Shown here piece after piece: positions 11,220 through 23,180 of a stretch of DNA of 64,000 bases. The notes under the pieces were generated by a model, which searched no databases, had not been told where the DNA came from, and saw only the letters and a program-made list of their open reading frames with translations. This DNA comes from Pseudomonas thermotolerans DSM 14292. Its GTDB lineage: Bacteria > Pseudomonadota > Gammaproteobacteria > Pseudomonadales > Pseudomonadaceae. Made by a program: the position numbers and the translations under genes. Each line of letters opens with the position of its first letter. The first letter of the stretch is position 1. The stretch is taken from the NCBI RefSeq assembly GCF_000364625.1, contig NZ_KB822613.1, positions 36,709 to 100,708 on the forward strand. Direction: 5' to 3'.

Positions 11220-11246
11220 CAAACACTCGTTTCAAACATATGTTTT
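11220..11246. promoter_or_regulatory. double PsrA-type operator upstream of psrA
   Basis: Two boxes of the form CAAAC-N4-GTTTC overlap by a single base: CAAAC-ACTC-GTTTC, then CAAAC-ATAT-GTTTT. They match the published PsrA consensus (G/C)AAAC-N2-4-GTTT(G/C). The site covers the predicted psrA -10 element, fitting autorepression. The same 27-bp layout recurs upstream of fadBA. Confidence 0.8.
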
Positions 11247-11264
11247 GACCACTCGCATTGTCAA
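11235..11264 (-). promoter_or_regulatory. predicted sigma70 promoter of psrA
   Basis: On the minus strand TTGACA (11264-11259) is followed after 18 bp by TATGTT (11240-11235), about 30 bp before the psrA ATG. The -10 hexamer lies inside the PsrA operator, so PsrA binding would block RNA polymerase. Confidence 0.6.
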
Positions 11265-11381
11265 GCAAAGCCCGGGGACTTTGTTGCCGCGAATCGCGAA
11301 TGACGCATGCAAGACGCCAGCCAGCGGTAATAAGTAACAGCCGCTCGCCAGGCGGTCGCTGCGTGCCGAGCGGCATGGGGA

Positions 11382-11409
11382 TTGCCAAGCCCAGAGCACT
11401 GTATATAAT
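11382..11409 (+). promoter_or_regulatory. predicted sigma70 promoter of lexA
   Basis: TTGCCA and TATAAT separated by 16 bp. The TATAAT hexamer is embedded in the first LexA box, so LexA occupancy would occlude the promoter. Confidence 0.65.
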
Positions 11410-11414
11410 TCCAG
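11399..11414. promoter_or_regulatory. LexA box 1
   Basis: CTG-TATATAATTC-CAG matches the gamma-proteobacterial SOS box CTGTATATN4...CAG and overlaps the lexA -10 element. Confidence 0.92.
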
Positions 11415-11417
11415 TCA

Positions 11418-11433
11418 CTGTATAAAAAAACAG
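11418..11433. promoter_or_regulatory. LexA box 2
   Basis: CTG-TATAAAAAAA-CAG, 3 bp after the first box and just upstream of the lexA ATG. Two adjacent SOS boxes are usual for autoregulated lexA genes. Confidence 0.9.
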
Positions 11434-11442
11434 AGTCAAGCC

Positions 11443-12054
11443 ATGCTGAAACTGACGCCGCGACAAGCCGAGATCCTCGCCTTCATCAAGCGTTGCCTGG
11501 AAGACAACGGCTATCCCCCGACCCGCGCCGAAATCGCCCAGGAACTTGGCTTCAAGTCCCCCAACGCTGCCGAGGAACACCTCAAGGCACTGGCCCGCAA
11601 GGGGGCCATCGAGATGACCCCCGGCGCCTCGCGCGGCATCCGCGTGCCCGGCTTCGAGCCCGGCCACAGCGAGGAGGATGGTCTCCCCGTCATCGGCCGA
11701 GTCGCCGCCGGCGCTCCCATCCTGGCGCAGGCGAACATCGAGGAATCCTGCCGGATCAACCCCGACTTCTTCCACCCCCCGGCCGACTACCTGCTGCGAG
11801 TACGCGGCATGAGCATGAAGGACATCGGCATCCTCGACGGCGACCTGCTCGCCGTGCACAGCACCCGTGAGGCACGCAACGGTCAGGTGGTGGTGGCCCG
11901 CCTGGACGACGAGGTCACGGTGAAACGCTTCAAGCGCGAGGGCGACAAGGTCTGGCTGATCGCCGAAAACCCCGAATTCGCGCCCATCGAAGTGGATCTG
12001 AGAACCCAGAACCTGGTGATCGAAGGCTTGAGTGTCGGCGTCATCCGCCGCTAA
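11443..12054 (+). CDS. lexA: SOS repressor LexA
   Basis: 203-residue SOS repressor and self-cleaving S24 peptidase. The winged helix-turn-helix is in residues 1-65 ([17 protein letters not shown] ... [13 protein letters not shown]). The cleavage site Ala89-Gly90 lies in VAAGAPIL, and the catalytic dyad is Ser124 (RGMSMKD) and Lys161 (EVTVKRF). RecA filaments stimulate cleavage after DNA damage, derepressing lexA and sulA. Two LexA boxes precede the gene, giving autoregulation. The sulA start lies 10 bp beyond the stop, so both genes are one SOS transcription unit. Confidence 0.98.
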   Translation: MLKLTPRQAEILAFIKRCLEDNGYPPTRAEIAQELGFKSPNAAEEHLKALARKGAIEMTPGASRGIRVPGFEPGHSEEDGLPVIGRVAAGAPILAQANIEESCRINPDFFHPPADYLLRVRGMSMKDIGILDGDLLAVHSTREARNGQVVVARLDDEVTVKRFKREGDKVWLIAENPEFAPIEVDLRTQNLVIEGLSVGVIRR

Positions 12055-12064
12055 AGGAGTTCCC

Positions 12065-12535
12065 ATGCAGTTCCCGCAGTCGCTGGGACGTACCCAGCTC
12101 CCGCTGCTCGATGCCTTCCTGGCGCAACCGGCCGTCCTCTTCGACGAGGCGCCTGCCCCTCTCCCGGTCGACGAACCGGACACCTTCAGCGAGCTGACGC
12201 TGCGCGGCGCTGCCGGCAACCGCCTGCACCTGCTGGCGCCGATCCTGCGGGAGCTGAGCGACAATCAGGACGCCCGCTGGCTGACCCTGATCGCCCCGCC
12301 CGACAGCCTGACTCTGAACTGGCTGCGCAAGATCGGCCTGAACCGTGAACGCATCCTGATCCTCCAGCCGCGCCGCGGCCAGACGCCGCTGGACCTCGCT
12401 TGCGAGGCCCTGCGCCTGGGCCGCAGCCACACCGTGGTGAGCTGGCTGCAACCACTGCACGCACCGGCACGCCGCCTGCTGGCCGCGGCGGCCAGCGAAG
12501 GCAATGCCCAGAGCCTGAACATCAGTCTGACTTGA
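12065..12535 (+). CDS. sulA: SOS cell-division inhibitor SulA
   Basis: 156-residue SulA-type inhibitor, which binds FtsZ and blocks septation during SOS. It starts at the ATG (MQFPQSLGRTQLP) preceded by AAAGGAG at ideal spacing; an upstream in-frame start inside lexA is unlikely. The core segments ARWLTLIAPPDSLTLNWLRKI (residues about 80-100), RERILILQPRR and the C-terminal HTVVSWLQPL fit the RecA-like SulA fold. It is cotranscribed with lexA, as in P. aeruginosa, and a strong hairpin with a U-tract follows within 30 bp. Confidence 0.93.
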   Translation: MQFPQSLGRTQLPLLDAFLAQPAVLFDEAPAPLPVDEPDTFSELTLRGAAGNRLHLLAPILRELSDNQDARWLTLIAPPDSLTLNWLRKIGLNRERILILQPRRGQTPLDLACEALRLGRSHTVVSWLQPLHAPARRLLAAAASEGNAQSLNISLT

Positions 12536-12564
12536 TCGAACCGCCGAAAGCTCGGCATCCCCTT

Positions 12565-12589
12565 GGCACACGGATGTGCCATCCTTTTT
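12565..12589 (+). terminator. intrinsic terminator of lexA-sulA
   Basis: GGCACA pairs with TGTGCC around a CGGA loop, followed by ATCCTTTTT. It lies 30 bp after the sulA stop. Confidence 0.75.
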
Positions 12590-12759
12590 CTCCCCTCCTG
12601 CCCCCTACGCACAAGTCACGACCGGATCCAGAATGCCGGAATCGGCGTCCGTCTGGTCAGGGCATGGCATTGCCCTCGTGAAGCTCGTGGCGGAACGCGA
12701 TGGTCGAATCGGACTGCAGAAAGCCGACAGTCTTCGCATACCTGACGGCAAGCGGGATG

Positions 12760-12780
12760 GCAGGCCCGGAACGCCTGCCA
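12760..12780 (-). terminator. hairpin after the 12790-13029 gene, weak terminator candidate
   Basis: GGCAGGC pairs with GCCTGCC around a 7-nt loop directly after the minus-strand stop at 12790. No U-run follows, so only the position supports a role. Confidence 0.35.
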
Positions 12781-12789
12781 GTCAGCGCA

Positions 12790-13029
12790 TCAGTGCAGGA
12801 CGCGCGGACCGTCCTCTTCGTCGTGCTCGAAGTCGCCCTCGGCCAGGCGGCCGGCCATCTGCACGCCGACGTTGAGCATGGCCTTGGCGACTTCCACGTG
12901 GTAGCCCTGCAGGAAGGCCTTGGCATCGCTGGAGAACTCCAGGGTCACCAGAGCCTCTTCGTCCTCGGCGCGGCGCAGGGCGATGCGACCATCCGGCAGT
13001 TCAACGATTTCGAGAAAGGAAGTGGACAT
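12790..13029 (-). CDS. small conserved acidic protein (PA3009-like)
   Basis: 79-residue acidic cytosolic protein (MSTSFLEIVELPDGRIALRR ...), ending in an acidic tail EGDFEHDEEDGP. A short beta-rich N-terminal half (ELPDGRIALRR, ALVTLEFS) is followed by a helix (AKAFLQGYHVEVAKAMLNVG). I recognise it only as a Pseudomonas conserved gene at this place between sulA and topA; no function is known to me. It is followed by no clear partner, but lies downstream of the DUF6586 gene on the same strand with about 60 bp between. Confidence 0.8.
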   Translation of the reverse strand: MSTSFLEIVELPDGRIALRRAEDEEALVTLEFSSDAKAFLQGYHVEVAKAMLNVGVQMAGRLAEGDFEHDEEDGPRVLH

Positions 13030-13092
13030 TCGGAATCTCCAGAAAATGCTGGGTGCGGCCGGCTTCGCCGGGCGCAGTGTCAGACAACCAAC

Positions 13093-13611
13093 TCAGCACT
13101 CACTGAGCGATTCGCGGAAACGCAGCACCAGCTGCTTGAGCTGCTGACGCCATTCCTCGAGGGTCTCGCGCGCCAGCGGCGGCGCCTCCTCGTCCAGGCT
13201 CACCGACTGGATCAGCGGCAGCGCAGGATCCACCTTGGCTGTCTTCGGCGCCCGGGGCGGCTGGAAGAGCGCGGCATGGGCGGCCAGCAGTTGGGCCAGC
13301 CAGGTTTCCGGCTGCTGCACCAGCTCGAGCAGCTCGGCCAGCTCGGGGGTCGGCGTGGCCTCCAGCACCGCCGGGGAGAGCAGCAGCTCGACGCGCGGTA
13401 CCCCAGCCTGGGGCAGGCGGTAGTAGCCGGCCACCTCGTGGCACAGGCCAAGCACCGCGCCGTAAAGGTGGAACAACGCCGCCTCGCGCTCGGCCTGAAC
13501 CAGCGCCGGGACATTCATGGCCTGCCCCTCCTCCGCCCTCTTCCAGGCCTCGAGCGCCAGACCGGCGAAATAGATCTTCTGGTTGGTGCGGGTATAGAGT
13601 TCGTGGGCCAT
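13093..13611 (-). CDS. DUF6586-family protein (PA3010-like)
   Basis: 172-residue, mostly helical cytosolic protein (MAHELYTRTNQKIYFAGLAL ...), conserved in Pseudomonas upstream of the PA3009-like gene and next to topA. The N-terminal half (AEREAALFHLYGAVLGLCHEVAGYYRLP) is the most conserved-looking part; a Pro/Ala-rich linker leads to a C-terminal helix (WRQQLKQLVLRFRESL). No enzyme motif is visible. The start ATG is well placed about 75 bp downstream of the topA stop, so it could be read from topA transcripts. Function unknown. Confidence 0.85.
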   Translation of the reverse strand: MAHELYTRTNQKIYFAGLALEAWKRAEEGQAMNVPALVQAEREAALFHLYGAVLGLCHEVAGYYRLPQAGVPRVELLLSPAVLEATPTPELAELLELVQQPETWLAQLLAAHAALFQPPRAPKTAKVDPALPLIQSVSLDEEAPPLARETLEEWRQQLKQLVLRFRESLSEC

Positions 13612-13688
13612 CGCCGTGCCCTCCAGAACGAATTGGGTTCACTATACGCGCACCGGCGGACCTGCCGGCACGCGTTCATCCGGTCGCC

Positions 13689-16289
13689 TCAGCGCTTGTC
13701 CTCGACCTTCCACTGCTTACCGTCGTAGAAGGCGCGCCAGCCGGTGGGCTTGCCGTCCACCTCGGACTGCACGTACTGCTCCCTGGTCTTGCGGCTGAAT
13801 CGGATGACCGCCGGGCGGCCTTCCGGGTCGCGCTGCGGCGCTTCCAGCAGATAGTGGTACTTGGGATCCAGCTCGTCGCGGTGCGGCAGCAGCTCGATCA
13901 CCAGCGGCGCGCGGGTCTCGCGGTTCTTCGGGAACTGGCTGGCGGCCAGGAACAGACCGGAGGCGCCGTCACGCAGCACGTAGATGTCGTCGACCTTCTC
14001 GCACTTCAGTTCGGGCATGCGGATAGGATCGATCTTCGGCGGCGCCGCCTCGCCGTTCTTCAGCAGCTTGCGGGTGTTCTTGCAGGTCGGGTTGGTGCAA
14101 CCGAAGAACTTGCCGAAGCGCCCGGTCTTCAGCTGCATCTCGCTGCCGCACTTGTCGCATTCCAGGCTCGGGCCCTCGTAGCCCTTGATGCGGTAGTGGC
14201 CGTGCTCGATCTCGTAGCCCGCGCAGTCCGGGTTGTTGCCGCAGATGTGCAGCTTGCGGGTCTCATCGAGCAGGTAGGCATCCATCGCCGTGGTACAGAT
14301 CGGACAACGTCGCTTGCCAAGCAGTACCCGGGATTCCGATTCGCCCTCGTCGTCGGCTGCAATCTCGTCGCCGGGGATCAGGTTGATGGTCGCCTTGCAG
14401 CGTTCCTTGGGCGGCAGGCTGTAGCCGGAGCAGCCGAGGAACACCCCGGTGGAGGCGGTGCGAATCATCATCGGCCGGCCGCACTCGCGGCAGGGAATGT
14501 CGGTAGGGGTCGGCAGGTTGGCGCGCATACCGTCATTGGCCGCCTCGGCCTGCTCCAGCTTGCGCTTGAAGTCGGCGTAGAACTCGTCGAGCAGGTTCTT
14601 CCACTCCCGGGCACCCTGGGCTACGTCGTCCAGATGCTCCTCCATGCGCGCGGTGAAGCCGTAGTCCATCAGGTTGGCGAAGCTCTCGTTGAGCCGCTCG
14701 GTGACGATGTCGCCCATCTTCTCAGCGTAGAAGCGCCGGTTGTGCACGGTGACGTAGCCGCGCTCCTGGATGGTGGAGATGATCGCCGCATAGGTGGACG
14801 GCCGGCCGATGCCGCGCTTCTCCAGCTCCTTGACCAGGCTGGCTTCCGAATAGCGGGCCGGCGGCTTGGTGAAGTGCTGGCTGGGGTCGAGCTCGAGCAG
14901 CTTGAGGCTTTCGCCCTCGCGCATGTCCGGCAGCACGTCGTCCTCGCCGGGCTTGCTCTGCTGCGGCAGCACCCTGGTGTAGCCGTCGAACTTGAGGATG
15001 CGGCCCTTGGCGCGCAGCTCGAACTCGCCGGCCTGCACGGTGACGCTGGTGGACAGGTATTCCGCCGGGGTCATCTGGCAAGCCACGAACTGGCGCCAGA
15101 TCAGCTCGTAGAGGCGCTCGGCATCACGCTCCATGCCGGTTAGCTGGCCGGGGCGCAGGTTGACGTCGGAGGGACGGATCGCCTCGTGGGCCTCCTGAGC
15201 GCCCTCCTTGCTCGCATAGAAATTGGGCTTGGCGGGCAGATACTTCTGGCCGAACTCGCTCTCGATGAACCCGCGCGCCATGTTCAGGGCGTCCTGCGAC
15301 AGGTTGGTCGAGTCGGTACGCATATAGGTGATGTAGCCGGCCTCGTAGAGGCGCTGAGCCATCATCATGGTCTTCTTCACGCCGAAGCCTAGGCGGTTGC
15401 TGGCCGCCTGCTGCAGGGTCGAGGTGATGAAGGGCGCCGAGGGCCGGCTGCTGGTCGGCTTGTCCTCGCGCTTGGTCACGCGGTAGCTGGAGGCCTTGAG
15501 CTTTTCCAGGGCGGCCATGGCCTGGGCCTCGTTCAAGGGTTTGAAGGCCTCGCCGTTCTGTCGTGCGACCTCGAATCGCGCCTTGTCGCCACGGGCGGTC
15601 GCCAGGTCGGCGTGCACCTCCCAGTATTCTTCGGGGATGAAGGCGCGAATTTCCTTCTCGCGCTCCACCACCAGCTTCACCGCCACCGACTGCACGCGGC
15701 CGGCGGACAGGCCGCGGGAGATCTTCTGCCAGAGCAGCGGCGAGACCATGTAGCCCACCACGCGGTCGAGGAAACGACGCGCCTGCTGGGCGTTGACGCG
15801 GTTGATGTCCAGCTCGCCGGGCTTGGCGAAGGCCTCCTGGATGGCCTTCTTGGTGATCTCGTTGAACACCACGCGCTTGTAGCGGCTATCGTCGCCGCCG
15901 ATGGCCTCGCGCAGGTGCCAGGCGATGGCCTCCCCTTCGCGGTCCAAGTCGGTGGCGAGGTAGATGGTGTCGGCATCCTTGGCCAGGCGCTTGAGCTCCT
16001 CGATGACCTTCTCCTTGCCGGGAAGGATCTCGTAGTGGGCCTGCCAGCCGTTCTCCGGGTCCACGCCCATGCGTGCGAACAACTGGCGCTTGGCCTTTTC
16101 CTTGGCGGACAGGGCCTTCTCTTCGGCCGCCTTGCCGCGCTTGGCCGGGGCCTTGGCGGCGCCCGATCCACTGGTCGGCAGGTCACGGATATGGCCGATG
16201 CTCGACTTCACCACGTACTGGCTGCCCAGGTACTTGTTGATGGTCTTGGCCTTGGCCGGGGATTCCACGATGACCAGCGATTTGCCCAT
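13689..16289 (-). CDS. topA: DNA topoisomerase I
   Basis: Type IA topoisomerase that relaxes negative supercoils. 866 residues from the ATG of [21 protein letters not shown], the canonical TopA start; the frame is open upstream but that stretch is not TopA-like. The Toprim domain contains [13 protein letters not shown], the active-site Tyr322 lies in [10 protein letters not shown], and three C-terminal four-Cys zinc ribbons follow (starting [18 protein letters not shown] and CDKCGSEMQ). A Lys-rich insertion sits between residues 40 and 75. About 230 bp of leader separate it from the upstream DUF1653 gene, with a TATATAT stretch near 16480 that may be the promoter. Confidence 0.97.
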   Translation of the reverse strand: MGKSLVIVESPAKAKTINKYLGSQYVVKSSIGHIRDLPTSGSGAAKAPAKRGKAAEEKALSAKEKAKRQLFARMGVDPENGWQAHYEILPGKEKVIEELKRLAKDADTIYLATDLDREGEAIAWHLREAIGGDDSRYKRVVFNEITKKAIQEAFAKPGELDINRVNAQQARRFLDRVVGYMVSPLLWQKISRGLSAGRVQSVAVKLVVEREKEIRAFIPEEYWEVHADLATARGDKARFEVARQNGEAFKPLNEAQAMAALEKLKASSYRVTKREDKPTSSRPSAPFITSTLQQAASNRLGFGVKKTMMMAQRLYEAGYITYMRTDSTNLSQDALNMARGFIESEFGQKYLPAKPNFYASKEGAQEAHEAIRPSDVNLRPGQLTGMERDAERLYELIWRQFVACQMTPAEYLSTSVTVQAGEFELRAKGRILKFDGYTRVLPQQSKPGEDDVLPDMREGESLKLLELDPSQHFTKPPARYSEASLVKELEKRGIGRPSTYAAIISTIQERGYVTVHNRRFYAEKMGDIVTERLNESFANLMDYGFTARMEEHLDDVAQGAREWKNLLDEFYADFKRKLEQAEAANDGMRANLPTPTDIPCRECGRPMMIRTASTGVFLGCSGYSLPPKERCKATINLIPGDEIAADDEGESESRVLLGKRRCPICTTAMDAYLLDETRKLHICGNNPDCAGYEIEHGHYRIKGYEGPSLECDKCGSEMQLKTGRFGKFFGCTNPTCKNTRKLLKNGEAAPPKIDPIRMPELKCEKVDDIYVLRDGASGLFLAASQFPKNRETRAPLVIELLPHRDELDPKYHYLLEAPQRDPEGRPAVIRFSRKTREQYVQSEVDGKPTGWRAFYDGKQWKVEDKR

Positions 16290-16522
16290 GGATCGGAAAA
16301 TTCCTGAGTTGGAGAAATGAAAGGCGGGATACCGGGGAAACTGACGCGTTTCGAGCGAGCCGGACAAGGCGGGAAAGGCCGGAACAGTGCAGCCTGAAAG
16401 CCCAGGCGAACATTCCGGAACCCTTTTCCTTGCCTGATGCGGACGCGGTTGGAGCGAGACAGGTTCCCGAAAGGCACCGCTATATATAGTGGCGAGCGAG
16501 TCGAGGTCAAGGTCGGCGCGCG

Positions 16523-16759
16523 TCAGCGGCCTCCCAGCGGGGACTCCTCGGCCCGTACCAAAGCAAAGCGCGGCACCGCCTGCCCGTCCACCTCGACGCT
16601 TTCCAGGAACATGCTCAGCGGTCGTACCCAGAGGCCGTAGTCGCCGTACAGAGCCTGGTAGACCACCACCTCCTCCTCGGTCTCGGAATGCCGGGCCGTG
16701 CCGAACACCCGGTATTCGGGGCCCTTGTAGTGACGGTAGAGGCCGGGTTGCAGGGACAT
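16523..16759 (-). CDS. DUF1653 protein
   Basis: 78-residue cytosolic protein with the DUF1653 pattern: [20 protein letters not shown], then [26 protein letters not shown]. Members are small, beta-rich and widely conserved, without known biochemical function. It lies between fadA and topA on the same strand, separated from fadA by an intrinsic terminator, so it probably has its own promoter. The ATG is preceded by an AGGAGAG Shine-Dalgarno. Confidence 0.88.
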   Translation of the reverse strand: MSLQPGLYRHYKGPEYRVFGTARHSETEEEVVVYQALYGDYGLWVRPLSMFLESVEVDGQAVPRFALVRAEESPLGGR

Positions 16760-16784
16760 GGATCGCTCTCCTGATCGCTGGGTG

Positions 16785-16818
16785 GTGAAAAACGAAAACC
16801 GGGGCGCTAGGCCCCGGT
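16785..16818 (-). terminator. intrinsic terminator of fadBA
   Basis: On the minus strand ACCGGGGC-CTAGC-GCCCCGGT is followed by TTTTCGTTTTTC. It lies about 20 bp after the fadA stop. Confidence 0.75.
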
Positions 16819-16837
16819 CTTCCCCTCTCCTGGCGCG

Positions 16838-18028
<1,191 letters not shown>

Positions 18029-18032
18029 TCAA

Positions 18033-20180
<2,148 letters not shown>

Positions 20181-20183
20181 CAA

Positions 20184-20609
20184 CTGATCTCCACGGTATG
20201 GAAGCTGGACTTGTTACACGTCAGACGCCGTAGGCAACGGAAAATCCCGACGCAGAGCCTTCGAGAATAGTCCCATTACCCCGGCACACCCGCCGACGCG
20301 ATATTCGGACGCCGATGAAGGCGAGCGCTCCCGACTGGCAAACGCTCATTTCATACGCCCGTTTGATTTGGGTGCGCACACCTTCGGGGAAAAGCTCGTG
20401 ATTGTCAATCTTGACCGTTGGCGAACTGCCGGGGAAAGGAAAACCGCCAGGCTGATGAGCCGCCATCAGTCCCGTCGATGGGACTCTGGACGAGACGTGA
20501 CGAATTTGTCGATTGCGGTCACGAAATCTCACGGGTACATTCGTACAAGAACGCCGAGCCACGGCGGATAACAATAAGAATTCCCTGCTAGGGATGCGGA
20601 GTTGTACCC
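20184..20609. other. fadB / 20610-gene divergent intergenic region
   Basis: 426 bp without a convincing gene. It holds the double PsrA-type operator at 20339-20365; a TTGACA on the minus strand (20408-20403) may be a -35 for fadB but lacks a good -10 at the right distance. TATGAA (20355-20350, minus) inside the operator is an alternative -10. I see no riboswitch-like structure. Confidence 0.5.
20339..20365. promoter_or_regulatory. double PsrA-type operator upstream of fadBA
   Basis: CAAAC-GCTC-ATTTC overlaps by one base with CATAC-GCCC-GTTTG. The outer half-sites CAAAC and GTTTG are perfect, the inner ones have one mismatch each. Layout and length are the same as the operator before psrA. 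PsrA repression of fadBA is established in P. aeruginosa; this site is the best candidate here. Confidence 0.65.
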
Positions 20610-21416
20610 ATGACAAGACGTCTGCTGGCTCTCACGCTGGTCGCCCTGTTCCTGTATTTCTCCCCCACTGCCAACGCCGACACCGGCGAAGACCTCCACA
20701 GGCTGCACCAGCTACGCCTCGCAGCCCAGAAGACCCTGGGCGACTTCTACATGTTCAACGGCATGGAGGGCGATCAGCGCTATGCGCAGAAGATCGACGA
20801 AGCCCTGCAGGCGGCCCATGGCTACCTGCAGCAGATCGGCGCCATGCCCGGCGACGCCTCGCGCGCCCTGCGCGAACGTCTGGACGAGCAATGGGCGGGC
20901 TACGAGTCCGCTCTCAACGTGCTGATCGGCCAGATCCGCAACCGGGGCTATCCGGAGCTGCAGCTGATCGCCGACCTGGCCGAGCGCAACCAGCAGCTGA
21001 TGGAGCTGAGTGGCGAGCTGTACGAGCGGATCCAGCAGGAAAGCGGCAAGCCGGTGCCGCCACTGACCCAGCAGAGCCGCGCGCAGAGCCTGCTGATGCA
21101 GGCCATCGCGGTGGACTACGCCTCGCGCAGCGCCTCGGTGGGCGGCTCCTTCTTCGGCAACCCGGAGTCTGTGCGGCCGATCGATGAACTGGCCCGGGAG
21201 TTCGCCGGGCAACTGGAACGCATGACGAAGGCGCCGCAGAACAGCCCGCAGATCGCCCGGGACCTGGATAGCGTCAGCACCAAGTGGCGCTACATCGAAA
21301 AGTCCCTGCGGAACTACAACCAGAACAGCGTCCCATTCCTGGTCAACAAGTACTCGGACAGCATCATCGAGGAACTGGAAACGGTTGCACAGCAGTACGC
21401 GGTCGCCAACCTCTGA
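20610..21416 (+). CDS. periplasmic helical protein, PilJ N-terminal-like
   Basis: 268-residue protein with a signal peptide (MTRRLLALTLVALFLYFS..., cleavage probably after ANA at residue 23). The mature part is almost all amphipathic helix (LHQLRLAAQKTLGDFYMF, QLIADLAERNQQLMELSGELYERI, KWRYIEKSLRNYNQNSVPFLVNKYSD). This resembles the periplasmic helical modules of the PilJ/nitrate-sensor type; no catalytic motif is present and the protein is soluble after cleavage. It corresponds to a conserved Pseudomonas gene next to fadB (PA3015-like). Divergent from fadBA. Function unknown; a ligand-binding or structural periplasmic role is inference. Confidence 0.85.
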   Translation: MTRRLLALTLVALFLYFSPTANADTGEDLHRLHQLRLAAQKTLGDFYMFNGMEGDQRYAQKIDEALQAAHGYLQQIGAMPGDASRALRERLDEQWAGYESALNVLIGQIRNRGYPELQLIADLAERNQQLMELSGELYERIQQESGKPVPPLTQQSRAQSLLMQAIAVDYASRSASVGGSFFGNPESVRPIDELAREFAGQLERMTKAPQNSPQIARDLDSVSTKWRYIEKSLRNYNQNSVPFLVNKYSDSIIEELETVAQQYAVANL

Positions 21417-21461
21417 GGGCACTCACGGCGGGCCTGCAACTGCCCGCTCCTCCGGGGTCGA

Positions 21462-21899
21462 TCAAGCCAGTGCGTCGAGCAGCGCGGCGATGCGGCGCAG
21501 GGTTTCGGCGTCGCCCCGTTCGCCCCAGTAGAGGGCGATCATCTGGCGATCCGCCTCGATCTTGTAGACATCCGCCGGCAGGCTGGCCAGGTGCTGGGCC
21601 AAGGTCTCATCCGTGCAGGGCTCGCCCCACTGGCTCACCCAGCGGCCGGCTTCCGGCTGCCAGTAGCACCAGGCGTCGGCGTGGCCGCTGCGGCGCGCCC
21701 GGGAGTACTGCGGGCAGGGGCTGGGCGGCGGGCCGGGCATCCAGTGCGGCCAGTCCTGCCGCGCCAGGTGCATGGCCAGGCCCATGCGTCGCGCCTCCAG
21801 GCGCAGGTTCATGCGCGCGTTCTGCCGCGCCGAGGGGCGCAGCCAGACCAGCGGGCTGAGCAGCAGAAAGAGCAGCGCGAGGATTATCCATGGGGCCAT
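21462..21899 (-). CDS. membrane-anchored conserved protein (PA3016-like)
   Basis: 145 residues with one N-terminal transmembrane helix (WIILALLFLLLSPLVWL, residues 4-20) followed by basic residues (RPSARQNARMNLRLEARR), giving a cytoplasmic body. A Pro/Trp-rich part (WPHWMPGPPPSPCPQY) precedes HADAWCYWQPEAGRWV and a C-terminal helix (DAETLRRIAALLDALA). I recognise it as a Pseudomonas-conserved protein without known function. It is convergent with the periplasmic protein gene and divergent from the uspA-like gene. Confidence 0.82.
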   Translation of the reverse strand: MAPWIILALLFLLLSPLVWLRPSARQNARMNLRLEARRMGLAMHLARQDWPHWMPGPPPSPCPQYSRARRSGHADAWCYWQPEAGRWVSQWGEPCTDETLAQHLASLPADVYKIEADRQMIALYWGERGDAETLRRIAALLDALA

Positions 21900-21985
21900 C
21901 GGGGGAATTCCGCTGGCAAAAGACTGTTCAGGGCGGCGATGATGGCCATACTTGAATGCAACGACCCACCTTTCGAGGAACTTCC

Positions 21986-22426
21986 ATGACCTATCGGCAC
22001 ATTCTGGTCGCGACCGACCTTTCCGAGGAATGCCACCCGCTGATGGAGCGCGCCCAGGCCCTGGCCCAGGCCACCGGCGCGCGGCTGTCGCTGGTGCACG
22101 TCATCGAACCCATGGCGATGGCCTTCGGCGGCGACGTGCCCATGGACCTGTCGCTGCTCCAGCAGCAGCAGTTCGATCAGGCCCGCGAACGCCTGGACAG
22201 CTTCGCCGGACGCTACCCCGAGCTGACCCCGGACAACCGCCACCTGGTCTACGGCCAACCGCGCCAGGAAATCCACCGCCTGGCCTCCGAACAGGGCTGC
22301 GACCTGGTCATCGTCGGCAGCCACGGCCGCCACGGCCTGGCCCTGCTGCTCGGCTCCACGGCCAACGACGTGCTGCATGGCGCACCCTGCGATGTCCTGG
22401 CCGTACGCCTGAAGAAACCCGAGTGA
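21986..22426 (+). CDS. universal stress protein UspA family
   Basis: 146-residue single-domain UspA protein starting MTYRHILVATDLSEECHPLM; the ATG is preceded by GAGGAA. The family's nucleotide-binding loop is present near the C-terminus: CDLVIVGSHGRHGLALLLGSTANDVLHGAPCDVLAVR fits the G-2X-G-9X-G(S/T) pattern of ATP-binding Usp members, broken here to key residues Gly-Gly-Ser. Usp proteins accumulate in stress or stationary phase. Convergent with the 22483 gene, with a strong hairpin between them. Confidence 0.93.
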   Translation: MTYRHILVATDLSEECHPLMERAQALAQATGARLSLVHVIEPMAMAFGGDVPMDLSLLQQQQFDQARERLDSFAGRYPELTPDNRHLVYGQPRQEIHRLASEQGCDLVIVGSHGRHGLALLLGSTANDVLHGAPCDVLAVRLKKPE

Positions 22427-22434
22427 CGGCCGCA

Positions 22435-22467
22435 CGGCTGCGCTCCAGTGCCCCCGGAGCGCAGCCG
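22435..22467. terminator. bidirectional hairpin between convergent genes
   Basis: CGGCTGCGCTCC pairs perfectly with GGAGCGCAGCCG (12 bp) around a 9-nt loop, between the uspA-like stop and the convergent gene. There is no clear U-tract. Confidence 0.5.
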
Positions 22468-22482
22468 CCCGACTGAAACGGA

Positions 22483-23169
22483 TCATTCCAGGGATTCGCC
22501 GGCGCTCATCACCAGCGGGCGGATCTTCTGCAGCTGCGTCTCCAGTGAATAGGTGATGCTCGAGGACATCGAGAAGAAGGTCAGGAAGGCCTTGAGGTTC
22601 GAGTCGCCCTCGCAGGTGTCGTGAATCCGCTGCCAGAACGCCTGGTTGACCAGTTGCAGCTGCTGGAACACCCGCACCAGGCCCTTCAGCTCCCAGTCCG
22701 GGCGGCGCCCCTCGCGCAGGTTGAAGTACTGCCGCGCCAGGTACAGGGACACCGCGCGCAGCACGAACTCCTGGTTGCTGGCGAACGGCAGGTGGTTGTG
22801 GGCCATGGGCTTGAGCTTGGCAAGCATCGGGCAGGCGCTGGTGGCCATGATCACTCCAAGCAGCGCACGCAGCCCCTCCTCCAGACCGGTTTCCTTGTGG
22901 TAGTCACGCTCCGGGGTGCGCACCCAGACGCTGGCGCGCTGGAAGGCCGGCAGACCGCGAAAGTCCTCGATCACCCGGTGCAGGTCGAGGGCCGCCGGGC
23001 AGTGACTGTACTCCTCGCGGCCGAGCGGACAGTTGCTGCACTGCTGGTACTCCAAACGCGTCCAGGCCGGTGCGGCGGGGATCCGCTCGCGGTCGTAGAC
23101 GCGCTCCAGCTCGATGCGGTAATTGAACTCGTAATCGCCGCCCAGGCTGATGCGGTACTCGATGGCCAT
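22483..23169 (-). CDS. conserved protein with Cys cluster (PA3018-like)
   Basis: 228 residues, cytosolic. Starts MAIEYRISLGGDYEFNYRIE with GGAGAC just upstream; an earlier in-frame start is possible but lies in the Shine-Dalgarno region. A compact Cys cluster (Cys44, Cys47, Cys57 in CSNCPLGREEYSHCP) plus a second conserved-looking patch (Cys113, His124, His126) suggests a metal site. The C-terminal half is helical (LKGLVRVFQQLQLVNQAFW). No family function is known to me. It lies 11 bp after uup on the same strand, so probably in one transcript. Confidence 0.82.
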   Translation of the reverse strand: MAIEYRISLGGDYEFNYRIELERVYDRERIPAAPAWTRLEYQQCSNCPLGREEYSHCPAALDLHRVIEDFRGLPAFQRASVWVRTPERDYHKETGLEEGLRALLGVIMATSACPMLAKLKPMAHNHLPFASNQEFVLRAVSLYLARQYFNLREGRRPDWELKGLVRVFQQLQLVNQAFWQRIHDTCEGDSNLKAFLTFFSMSSSITYSLETQLQKIRPLVMSAGESLE

Positions 23170-23180
23170 TCCCCGTCTCC

